From NCBI GenBank assembly GCA_958405355.1, contig CATYEA010000028.1, forward strand, positions 1 through 13,615: a stretch of 13,615 nt of DNA. The letters run 5' to 3'. The stretch is from an uncultured Lachnospiraceae bacterium. GTDB taxonomy: Bacteria > Bacillota > Clostridia > Lachnospirales > Lachnospiraceae. This document shows positions 7,910 to 13,615 of the stretch, in pieces; the stretch's first letter is position 1, and every line of letters starts with the position of its first letter. The notes beneath the pieces are model-generated. The model was not told the origin of the DNA and did not search any database. It worked only from the letters and a program-made list of their open reading frames with translations. The position numbers and the translations under genes were made by a program.

Positions 7910-8659
7910 ATGAGAACACTGGAGACAAATGATTGGATAATGCTGAATAATATTATCTATAATATACACACCATAGATAATCTGACAGATATGAGAAATC
8001 AATTTCTGGAGCAGATACGGATGCTGCTGGATTTTGACAGTGCTGATTTTTTTCTGGCATCCCACGATGGAAAAAATAAACTGAGTGATCCGGTTTTCTA
8101 TCACTGCAGAGAAAATCTTTCGGAAAATTATGATGCACTGGATTACAGCAGAGGGATTTTATACAGCGGACAGTCTCTGATCTACAGAGAAACGGATATT
8201 ATTTCGGATGATGTGCGTATTCAGACAGAATATTATAAGCGGGTCTATAAACCGAACAACTGGCATTATTCATTACAGATGATACTTGCAAAGAACAAGG
8301 AATTTGTCGGAGTCATCACATTTTATCGGACAGTGGGAAAAGCTGATTTTGAGTACGACGATATATTTCTTCTTGATCTGCTCAAAGATCACATGGCCTA
8401 TCGTTTATACAAAAATAAAAGGAGCGGAAACATTTTCGATGAAAAACTGACGGTTTCTGCGGCTGTGGAAGAATATGAGCTGACCCGGAGGGAGGAAACG
8501 ATTTTAAGACTTCTGATGGCCGGTGAGGAAAATTCGGCGATCTGCGAAGAATTGACGATCACGGCAAACACACTGAAGAAGCATATACTGAATATATACA
8601 GAAAACTTGGGATAAAAAACCGGGTTCAGTTATTCAAGATGATTAAAGAAAAGGAGTAG
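7910..8659 (+). CDS. LuxR-type transcriptional regulator with GAF-like N-terminal domain
   Basis: The 249-residue protein ends in a clear LuxR/FixJ-type helix-turn-helix (about 188-245). Its conserved core is LTRREETILRLL, followed by NSAICEELTITANTLKKHI, where the recognition helix lies, and YRKLGIKNRVQL. Residues about 20-165 have alternating strand/helix character typical of a GAF-like sensor (DFDSADFFLASHDG, FVGVITFYR), though I cannot name the ligand. There is no receiver domain with phospho-acceptor residues and no membrane segment, so it is probably a one-component cytoplasmic regulator. It starts 15 bases after carB with AAAGGAAAGGG as ribosome binding site and no promoter in the gap, so it should be co-transcribed with carAB. 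Its targets are unknown; a link to nitrogen, or to the operon just downstream, is only inferred from position. Confidence 0.75.
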   Translation: MRTLETNDWIMLNNIIYNIHTIDNLTDMRNQFLEQIRMLLDFDSADFFLASHDGKNKLSDPVFYHCRENLSENYDALDYSRGILYSGQSLIYRETDIISDDVRIQTEYYKRVYKPNNWHYSLQMILAKNKEFVGVITFYRTVGKADFEYDDIFLLDLLKDHMAYRLYKNKRSGNIFDEKLTVSAAVEEYELTRREETILRLLMAGEENSAICEELTITANTLKKHILNIYRKLGIKNRVQLFKMIKEKE

Positions 8660-8701
8660 GGAGTACTTAAAAAGTAGTAGAAAAATGGTCATTTTTTTGG
8701 A

Positions 8702-8735
8702 TTGAATTGTCATCAAAGATGGCATATGATATCTT
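8702..8735 (+). promoter_or_regulatory. Promoter of the P-II/pot operon, two overlapping registers
   Basis: Two sigma-A-like promoters overlap here, offset by five bases: TTGAAT (8702-8707) with TATGAT (8725-8730), and TTGTCA (8707-8712) with TATCTT (8730-8735). Both have exact 17-base spacers, and the second has an extended -10 (TGA before TATCTT). Start points near 8737-8742 would give a leader of about 75-80 bases containing the terminator hairpin at 8763-8799. Confidence 0.6.
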
Positions 8736-8762
8736 TAAATTAAATAAGAACAAGGCAAAGCG

Positions 8763-8799
8763 AAGGGGCTGTCAGGAATGACAGCCCCTTAAATTTTTT
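8763..8799 (+). terminator. Intrinsic terminator in the leader of the P-II gene
   Basis: The arms AAGGGGCTGTCA (8763-8774) and TGACAGCCCCTT (8779-8790) form a perfect 12-bp stem closed by a GGAA tetraloop, followed by six Ts (8794-8799). It should terminate transcription strongly. It ends only six bases before the AGGAGG of the P-II gene, leaving no room for a promoter between them. Transcripts of the P-II operon must therefore pass through it, whether they start at the promoter around 8702-8735 or upstream. It can end the carAB-regulator transcript and also act as an attenuator of the next operon. Confidence 0.85.
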
Positions 8800-8816
8800 C
8801 AGCCAGGAGGAAATTT

Positions 8817-9173
8817 ATGAAAGAATTAGTTATGATCATCAGACCGGAAAAGCTTGAAGAGATTAAAAAAATACTTGATGAAATTAAATGCGGAGGAATG
8901 ACGATTTCGACGGTCATGGGCTGTGGTACTCAGAAGGGTGTCGTGAACACGGAGAAGGCAGTCAATGAGATCAAAGGGTTCAAGACGACCATAAATCTCC
9001 TCCCGAAAATTCGTGTTGAGGTTGTTGTGGAAGATAAGGACGTTGAGCCTATTATTATGAAAGTCAGAGAAGTATGTGCGACAGATCATGTCGGTGACGG
9101 AAAGATTTTTGTTCGTAATATTGAAGAAGTTGTACGTATCCGTACAGGTGAGAGAGGTTCGAAAGCTCTTTAA
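8817..9173 (+). CDS. P-II family nitrogen regulatory protein with an atypical, longer T-loop
   Basis: P-II proteins are small trimeric sensors of ATP/ADP and 2-oxoglutarate that bind and control transporters, enzymes and regulators. This one has 118 residues. The C-terminal signature is intact (GDGKIFV at 93-99, RIRTGERG at 107-114), and by alignment from memory with E. coli GlnB the effector residues Q39, K64 (K58), K96 (K90), R107 and R109 (R101, R103) are kept. The T-loop differs: six residues are added between QKG and LPK, and the YRGAEY stretch with uridylylated Tyr51 is missing, as is R38 (T here). It is therefore not expected to be uridylylated. AGGAGG lies six bases before the ATG. 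It is the first gene of a likely operon with potABCD, so its partner may be that importer; this is inference. I do not give a symbol because it is neither a typical GlnB/GlnK nor a clear NifI. Confidence 0.88.
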   Translation: MKELVMIIRPEKLEEIKKILDEIKCGGMTISTVMGCGTQKGVVNTEKAVNEIKGFKTTINLLPKIRVEVVVEDKDVEPIIMKVREVCATDHVGDGKIFVRNIEEVVRIRTGERGSKAL

Positions 9174-9202
9174 TTACGAAGAAAATGAATTGAGGTGATT
9201 TG

Positions 9203-10309
9203 GTGAAATACATAGTTGAGCTGGATGGAGTAAATAAAATATACGGAACAAATCATGTTGTAAAAGACTTGAATTTAAAAGTCGAGGAGGGAGAATTCCT
9301 GACTCTGCTCGGTTCTTCCGGATGCGGGAAGACGACAACGCTGCGGATGATCGCAGGTTTTGAGGAACCAACAAACGGAAGCATACGGGTTGAGGGAGAA
9401 TCGATTGAGGAAAAGGAACCCTTTGAACGTAATGTAAATACGGTTTTCCAGAGCTATGCCCTGTTCCCTCATAAAACAATTTATGACAACATTGCATATG
9501 GCTTGAAAATGAAAAAAGTACCGAAACAGGAAATAAAACAGCGGGTCACAGAAATGATGGAGCTTGTACAGTTGGAGGGCTTTGAAAAGCGATATCCAAG
9601 TCAGCTTTCCGGCGGACAGAAGCAGCGGGTAGCTATTGCACGGGCATTGATCAACCGGCCAAGAGTTCTTTTACTTGATGAGCCTTTGGGAGCCCTTGAC
9701 TTAAAACTCAGAAAGCAGATGCAGCTTGAGCTGAAACGGCTTCAGAAAAAATTGAACATCACATTCATATATGTAACTCATGACCAGGAAGAAGCCCTGA
9801 CCATGAGTGACCGGATCGCCATTATGCATGATGGAATTTTAGATCAGTTAGGAACACCGACAGAAATTTATGAATGTCCGAAAACAAAGTTTGTGGCAAC
9901 ATTTATTGGAGAGACCAATATCTTTGACGGTGCGATTGCATCCATTGAGGGCGGAGATATTTTAGTGAACATCGAAAACGGAAGTATTTTGGGAACCGGG
10001 GATGGATTTAAAAGCGGCGAGTATATTACGGTTTCCGTGAGACCTGAAAAAATGGCATTTTCCGAGACCCCAGTGGACGGATTCAGTATCAGCGCTGTCG
10101 TTAAGGATTATGTTTATGTCGGTTCAATCATTAAATGTATTGTTGTTCTTCCGAATGGAAATGAACTGAAAATTGAAAGACTGGCCGGAGATACGCTTCC
10201 ACAGTTAGGGTCAACGATTTATCCGTATTGGAAAAAGGAAGATGCTGTACTTATTCATAATCAGGACAATCTGATTTTTGAGGCGATTGAAAACATTACA
10301 TTGGGATAG
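9203..10309 (+). CDS. potA: Spermidine/putrescine-type ABC importer, ATP-binding protein
   Basis: PotA is the cytoplasmic ATPase of the PotABCD polyamine importer. I place the start at GTG 9203 (368 residues, MKYIVELDGV) because AGGTGA (9193-9198) is four bases upstream; an in-frame TTG at 9200 is almost against that site. Motifs are complete: Walker A GSSGCGKT (37-44), Q-loop in VFQSYALFPH (about 81-90), signature LSGGQKQR (135-142), Walker B VLLLDEP (155-161) and switch histidine H193 in VTHDQEEA. The C-terminal TOBE-like domain (about 270-350, with VRPEKM) is the regulatory region of this family. The gene begins 29 bases after the P-II gene with no terminator or evident promoter between, and ends 11 bases before the potB start. 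The family also includes transporters for other cationic or organic substrates, but the four-gene order with a PotD-like protein favours polyamines. Confidence 0.92.
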   Translation: MKYIVELDGVNKIYGTNHVVKDLNLKVEEGEFLTLLGSSGCGKTTTLRMIAGFEEPTNGSIRVEGESIEEKEPFERNVNTVFQSYALFPHKTIYDNIAYGLKMKKVPKQEIKQRVTEMMELVQLEGFEKRYPSQLSGGQKQRVAIARALINRPRVLLLDEPLGALDLKLRKQMQLELKRLQKKLNITFIYVTHDQEEALTMSDRIAIMHDGILDQLGTPTEIYECPKTKFVATFIGETNIFDGAIASIEGGDILVNIENGSILGTGDGFKSGEYITVSVRPEKMAFSETPVDGFSISAVVKDYVYVGSIIKCIVVLPNGNELKIERLAGDTLPQLGSTIYPYWKKEDAVLIHNQDNLIFEAIENITLG

Positions 10310-10320
10310 AGGTGAGACCG

Positions 10321-11199
10321 ATGAGAAAAAAGCATTCAAAGCATGAGTGGAAATCCAATACACTGCCCTCCATTGTCATGGTTGGGCCGGTAACGCTCCT
10401 TCTGCTCTTTCTTGTAGTAGCTCCGCTGATTTTTGTCGCTGTGATGAGCTTCTGCAGAACCGACCAGTATTATAACGTAGTATATCAGTTTTCAGTCGAG
10501 AACTACATTAAACTATTCAATGCGGATTATGTAAAAATTTATGGACAGTCCATTATCATAGCACTTTTGACGACGATCATATGTATCCTCGTTGGATATC
10601 CGTTTGCCTATATTATTGCACGGACAAAAAGCAAGAGGAAACAATTGTTATATATGCTGGTCATCATTCCATTTTGGACGAACTCATTGATTCGTATTTA
10701 TGGATGGCGGAGCCTTTTGGGAACCAATGGATGGATAAACACGGTACTCCAATTCCTGCATTTGACGGATGGGCCGCTGGACCTTTTGTATAAACAGGGA
10801 ACCACAGTTTTAGGTATGGTGTACTGTTTGATACCATTTATGATTTTGCCGTTATATACAGCCATCGAGAAGCTGGACGGCAGTCTGCTGGAAGCTTCAT
10901 CGGATTTGGGAGCCAAACCAGTATCGACATTTTTGGAAGTTATTCTGCCGTTGACCTCCAGCGGTATATTTTCGGGAAGTATCATGGTATTTATACCATG
11001 TCTTGGATATTTCTTTGTATCAAATATTTTGGGCGGAGGCAACTCGGATGTTATCGGCAACCTTATTGAGAGACAGTTTAAAAGTGGAAATAACTGGCCG
11101 CTGGGCGCCGCGCTTTCAATTATACTTATTATTGTGACATTGATACTCGTTAAAATATATCAGAAGATGGGCGGAGATATGGAAAGCCTGGGTGTATAG
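10321..11199 (+). CDS. potB: Polyamine ABC importer permease, PotB-type
   Basis: This is one of two membrane subunits of the importer. I choose ATG 10321 (292 residues) because AGGTGA (10310-10315) lies five bases upstream, whereas the in-frame GTG at 10312 falls inside that site. The first membrane segment (about 17-42) is followed by a periplasm-like loop and five further segments in the usual binding-protein-dependent permease fold. The cytoplasmic EAA motif that contacts the ATPase is clear at about 191-210 (EASSDLGAKP, then FLEVILPL). It begins 11 bases after the potA stop and ends 17 bases before potC, all in one direction, which supports a single transcript. Confidence 0.92.
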   Translation: MRKKHSKHEWKSNTLPSIVMVGPVTLLLLFLVVAPLIFVAVMSFCRTDQYYNVVYQFSVENYIKLFNADYVKIYGQSIIIALLTTIICILVGYPFAYIIARTKSKRKQLLYMLVIIPFWTNSLIRIYGWRSLLGTNGWINTVLQFLHLTDGPLDLLYKQGTTVLGMVYCLIPFMILPLYTAIEKLDGSLLEASSDLGAKPVSTFLEVILPLTSSGIFSGSIMVFIPCLGYFFVSNILGGGNSDVIGNLIERQFKSGNNWPLGAALSIILIIVTLILVKIYQKMGGDMESLGV

Positions 11200-11216
11200 A
11201 AGGAGCGTGAGAAGAT

Positions 11217-12014
11217 ATGAAAAGACGTCGGAAAGAGAAGATGCATAAAAGAATTAATGTTATCTTTTGCGCACTTGTCTATACATTTCTATTTTTGCCG
11301 ATTTCAGTGATTGTGGTTAATTCAATGAACGCCACGACAAGCAAACCATATTTGGCATGGAAGGGCTTTACCCTGGACTGGTATGTGAAGCTCTGGGACA
11401 ATACGGCCCTTCTTGAGGCTTTTGGGAATACAATGATTATTGCCATCGTAAGTACAATCCTTGCAACGATTATCGGAACACTGGGGGCCGTCGGAATGTA
11501 TAAGTATAAATTCAAAGGCAAAGGGATTATCGATGGATTGCTGTATATTCCGGTAGTTATCCCGGAAATTGTTCTCGGCATTTCACTGCTGACCATTTTT
11601 GCAAGGGTAGATATTCCCAGAGGTATGCTGACACTTATACTGGCCCATGTTACCTTCTGTGTGCCTTACGTTATATTTAATGTCCGGGCCCGATTGGCCG
11701 GTTATGACAGTTCCATTGAGGAAGCCAGTCTGGATTTGGGAGCCAACCGGATCGTGACATTTTTTGAAATCACTTTACCCGTCCTTGCACCGGGTATTTC
11801 CGGAGGGGCGCTGCTTGCATTTACCCTTTCCATTGACGATGTTATCATCAGCTATTTTGTCAATGGTCAGACAATGACCTATCCGCTGAAGGTTATGGAA
11901 AGCATAAAGAGCGGTGTTGCACCGGATGTGAATGCACTTTCTACGATTATTCTGATTGGAACGATTCTATTTGTTATTCTGACCCAGGGTAATCTTTTCA
12001 AAAAGGCGAAATAA
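11217..12014 (+). CDS. potC: Polyamine ABC importer permease, PotC-type
   Basis: This is the second membrane subunit, 265 residues, close to the family's usual size. It begins with a basic stretch (MKRRRKEKMHKR) and a first membrane segment at about 13-36. The permease core with five more segments follows. The EAA motif is at about 168-190 (EEASLDLGAN, then FFEITLPVLAPG). The motif LSIDDVIISYFV (about 204-215) is typical of PotC/PotI proteins. AAGGAG lies 11 bases before the ATG, slightly far; a start at the internal ATG at 11241 is possible but would drop the basic N terminus. potD follows after 15 bases. Confidence 0.92.
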   Translation: MKRRRKEKMHKRINVIFCALVYTFLFLPISVIVVNSMNATTSKPYLAWKGFTLDWYVKLWDNTALLEAFGNTMIIAIVSTILATIIGTLGAVGMYKYKFKGKGIIDGLLYIPVVIPEIVLGISLLTIFARVDIPRGMLTLILAHVTFCVPYVIFNVRARLAGYDSSIEEASLDLGANRIVTFFEITLPVLAPGISGGALLAFTLSIDDVIISYFVNGQTMTYPLKVMESIKSGVAPDVNALSTIILIGTILFVILTQGNLFKKAK

Positions 12015-12029
12015 AAGGAGGAGAATCTT

Positions 12030-13091
12030 ATGAAGAGAAAGTTATTTATTTTATTTATGGCAGCAGTCATGGCTGTCGGACTTATGACAGGATGTGGCTC
12101 AGGCAGCAGCGGCAGCTCTGCTGAAAATGGAGAACTTAATGTTTTTGTATGGACAGAATATGTGCCGGATGCCGTTTTTGATAAATTTGAAGAAGAGACG
12201 GGAATCAAGATCAATGTAATGACTTATTCTTCCAATGAGGATATGCTTTCGAAGGTAAAATCCGAATCGGAAGGTACATATGATGTCGTTCTGCCAAGCG
12301 ATTATATGATTCAGCTTATGATTCAGCAGGATATGCTTGAAGAACTGGATCAGGAGGCATTGACAAATCTTTCCAATATTGGTGACGCTTATCTGAATCC
12401 ATCTTATGATCCGGGAAATGTATATTCAGTGCCTTATCAGGGCGGTGTGGCAGCCATGGCAGTCAATACTTCCATGATTGATAAAGAGATTACAAGTTAT
12501 GATGATTTATTTGACCCATCCCTGGCCGGACAGCTTGTTGTACTGGATGACTATCGCGCTGTAATCGGAATGACAGCCCGCAGCATGGGATACAGCATGA
12601 ACGAAACAGATCCGGATAAATTGGCAGAAATTCAGGAGAAACTTTTGACATTGAAAAATAATGTGAAACTTTATGATTCGGACAGTCCGAAGAGTGCATT
12701 GATTTCCGGCGACTGTGCCATAGGTATGATCTGGAGTGCAGAGATTGCTCTTTCTATGGAAGAAAATCCGGATATTCAGGTCGTATTCCCGGAAGAAGGC
12801 CCATATGTATTTATGGATAATTGGGCAATTCTTAAAGGTTGTAAAAACTATGAGAACGCTATGAAATTTATCAACTTCATGCTTGACTCCGAATCTGCCC
12901 AGATGGTTTCTGAAGAATTCCCGTATCTGTGTCCAAATGAAGCGGCCGTAGAGGCGATGGGTACAGAATATTCGGAAAATCAGGCGAAGAATCCGCCTGC
13001 AGACGTCATTGCTTCCGGAGAATATGTTGAAAATCTGGACAACGATACGCTTGAAATTTACAACGATATGTGGACAAAACTCAAGGAGTAA
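12030..13091 (+). CDS. potD: Polyamine-type substrate-binding lipoprotein, PotD family
   Basis: This is the extracytoplasmic receptor of the importer, 353 residues. It has a lipoprotein signal: a basic start, a hydrophobic core and LMTGC with the lipidated cysteine at 22, then a Gly/Ser-rich linker. The mature protein is a PotD/PotF-type bilobed binding protein (VFVWTEYVPD near 38-47). Aligned from memory to E. coli PotD with constant offsets, many ligand contacts are kept: W41, T42, E43, Y44, S90, Y92, D174, W235, D263 and Y299. Three differ: E171 is A177, W255 is F261 and Q327 is V333. Family membership is firm, but the ligand may not be spermidine. AGGAGG lies before the ATG, and the gene is closely linked to potC and to the next gene. 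Confidence 0.9.
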   Translation: MKRKLFILFMAAVMAVGLMTGCGSGSSGSSAENGELNVFVWTEYVPDAVFDKFEEETGIKINVMTYSSNEDMLSKVKSESEGTYDVVLPSDYMIQLMIQQDMLEELDQEALTNLSNIGDAYLNPSYDPGNVYSVPYQGGVAAMAVNTSMIDKEITSYDDLFDPSLAGQLVVLDDYRAVIGMTARSMGYSMNETDPDKLAEIQEKLLTLKNNVKLYDSDSPKSALISGDCAIGMIWSAEIALSMEENPDIQVVFPEEGPYVFMDNWAILKGCKNYENAMKFINFMLDSESAQMVSEEFPYLCPNEAAVEAMGTEYSENQAKNPPADVIASGEYVENLDNDTLEIYNDMWTKLKE

Positions 13092-13093
13092 TT

Positions 13094-13615
13094 ATGAAAA
13101 TTGATTTCCTTTATTTAAATGAAGCAGATATGATTAAGGCCGGTGTGCTTGACGCCGCCGGCTGTATCGAAACGATGCGGGATACCCTTTCCCTATTTGG
13201 AAAGAAGGATTTCCTGCTCGGCGGTCCAAAGGGCGATGAGCATGGACTTCAGATGAATTTTCCCCAGAAGTCGGATATCGAGGGATTTCCATTGGATGAC
13301 GGTCCGGATAGGCGATTTATGGCTATGCCGGCCTATCTGGGAGGGAGATTTCATATTGCCGGTCAGAAATATTATGGCTCAAACAGTCATAACAGTGCCT
13401 TAAATCTCCCTCGCTCCATTCTCATGGTGACCCTTTCTGATGTGGATACGGGCGCCCCAAAGGCTATCATGTCAGCCAACCTTCTGAGCGCCATGCGGAC
13501 TGGGGCCATGCCGGCCATGGCTGCAACCTATCTGGCAAACAAAAATTCGAAGGTACTTTCATTGATTGGCCCTGGAGTAATTAACAAGTGTGCACTCATG
13601 TGCTTTATGGAAGTT
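13094..13615 (+). CDS. Ornithine cyclodeaminase/mu-crystallin family protein (3' end beyond window)
   Basis: An open frame of 174 codons runs from ATG 13094 to the window edge. AAGGAG (13083-13088) overlaps the end of potD, and the start is two bases after the potD stop, so it belongs to the same operon. The translation begins MKIDFLYLNEADMIKAGVLD. It shows family hallmarks: GPDRRFMAMPAYLGG (about 70-84), LPRSILMV (about 105-112), SAMRTGAMPA (about 132-141) and the start of a dinucleotide-binding fold with LIGPGVIN (about 158-165). Members are NAD(P)-dependent ornithine cyclodeaminases, amino-acid dehydrogenases, imine reductases and lysine cyclodeaminases. Related Bacillota proteins are, as I recall, named tyramine oxidase subunit B in databases. 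Position suggests it acts on the imported amine or a product of it; substrate and completeness cannot be judged here. Confidence 0.85.
   Translation, partial: MKIDFLYLNEADMIKAGVLDAAGCIETMRDTLSLFGKKDFLLGGPKGDEHGLQMNFPQKSDIEGFPLDDGPDRRFMAMPAYLGGRFHIAGQKYYGSNSHNSALNLPRSILMVTLSDVDTGAPKAIMSANLLSAMRTGAMPAMAATYLANKNSKVLSLIGPGVINKCALMCFMEV

Noticed and set aside
8681..8698. AAAAATG/CATTTTT stem with a T-run as terminator of the LuxR-type gene
   Set aside because: The stem is nearly all A-T with a two-base loop, so it would be unstable. The perfect GC-rich terminator at 8763-8799 is the credible end of that transcript.
8763..8790. ANTAR-type antitermination hairpin
   Set aside because: ANTAR targets have two stem-loops with hexanucleotide loops carrying A at position 1 and G at position 4. 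Opening the top pair gives AGGAAT, without G at position 4, and no second hairpin precedes it.
8778..8792. Tiny open frame ATG ACA GCC CCT TAA inside the terminator hairpin, as a leader peptide
   Set aside because: Four codons formed by the 3' arm of the hairpin are too few for a sensible leader peptide, and the apparent AAGGGG site is the 5' arm. Coincidence is likelier.

Overview
The window looks like chromosomal DNA of an anaerobic, probably spore-capable member of the Bacillota, most likely class Clostridia and possibly Lachnospiraceae. The reasons are strong AGGAGG/AGGTGA-type ribosome binding sites, mixed ATG/GTG starts, moderate GC content, a SpoIID-like peptidoglycan protein, and Clostridia-like carAB and P-II sequences. 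The taxonomic call comes from recognising protein flavour, not from a database search.

Layout, left to right. (1) Bases 38-1980: a two-gene ABC-2 type transporter (ATPase plus permease, overlapping by one base), with a hairpin covering the first ribosome binding site and a terminator after the permease. (2) Bases 2049-3296, minus strand: a protein with an N-terminal beta-rich domain, a SpoIID-like domain and a C-terminal peptidoglycan-binding domain, convergent with the permease. (3) Bases 3297-3621: a divergent regulatory region with two good sigma-A promoters facing carA, an AT-rich hairpin with nine Ts between them, and an arginine-repressor-like operator just before carA. (4) Bases 3622-8659: carA and carB (carbamoyl-phosphate synthase), then a LuxR-type regulator 15 bases downstream. 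(5) Bases 8660-8816: a promoter followed by a perfect 12-bp-stem intrinsic terminator that sits just before the next ribosome binding site. (6) Bases 8817 to the window end: a P-II signalling protein with an unusual T-loop, a complete potABCD-type polyamine ABC importer, and the start of an ornithine cyclodeaminase/mu-crystallin family gene cut by the window edge.

How the genes fit together. The right half is centred on nitrogen. carAB makes carbamoyl phosphate for arginine and pyrimidines and appears to carry an arginine operator. The second operon would import polyamines or related amines, with a 2-oxoglutarate/ATP-sensing P-II protein as its first gene and a putative amine or amino-acid oxidoreductase after the importer. 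The most interesting points are the P-II/polyamine-importer pairing, the attenuator-like terminator in front of it, and changes in the PotD ligand pocket at positions that bind spermidine in E. coli. The left half (ABC-2 transporter and SpoIID-like protein) has no evident functional link to the right half. I saw no tRNA, rRNA, CRISPR array, insertion sequence or prophage gene. The window is mostly ordinary core and transport genes, with unusual regulatory detail rather than a clearly new system.
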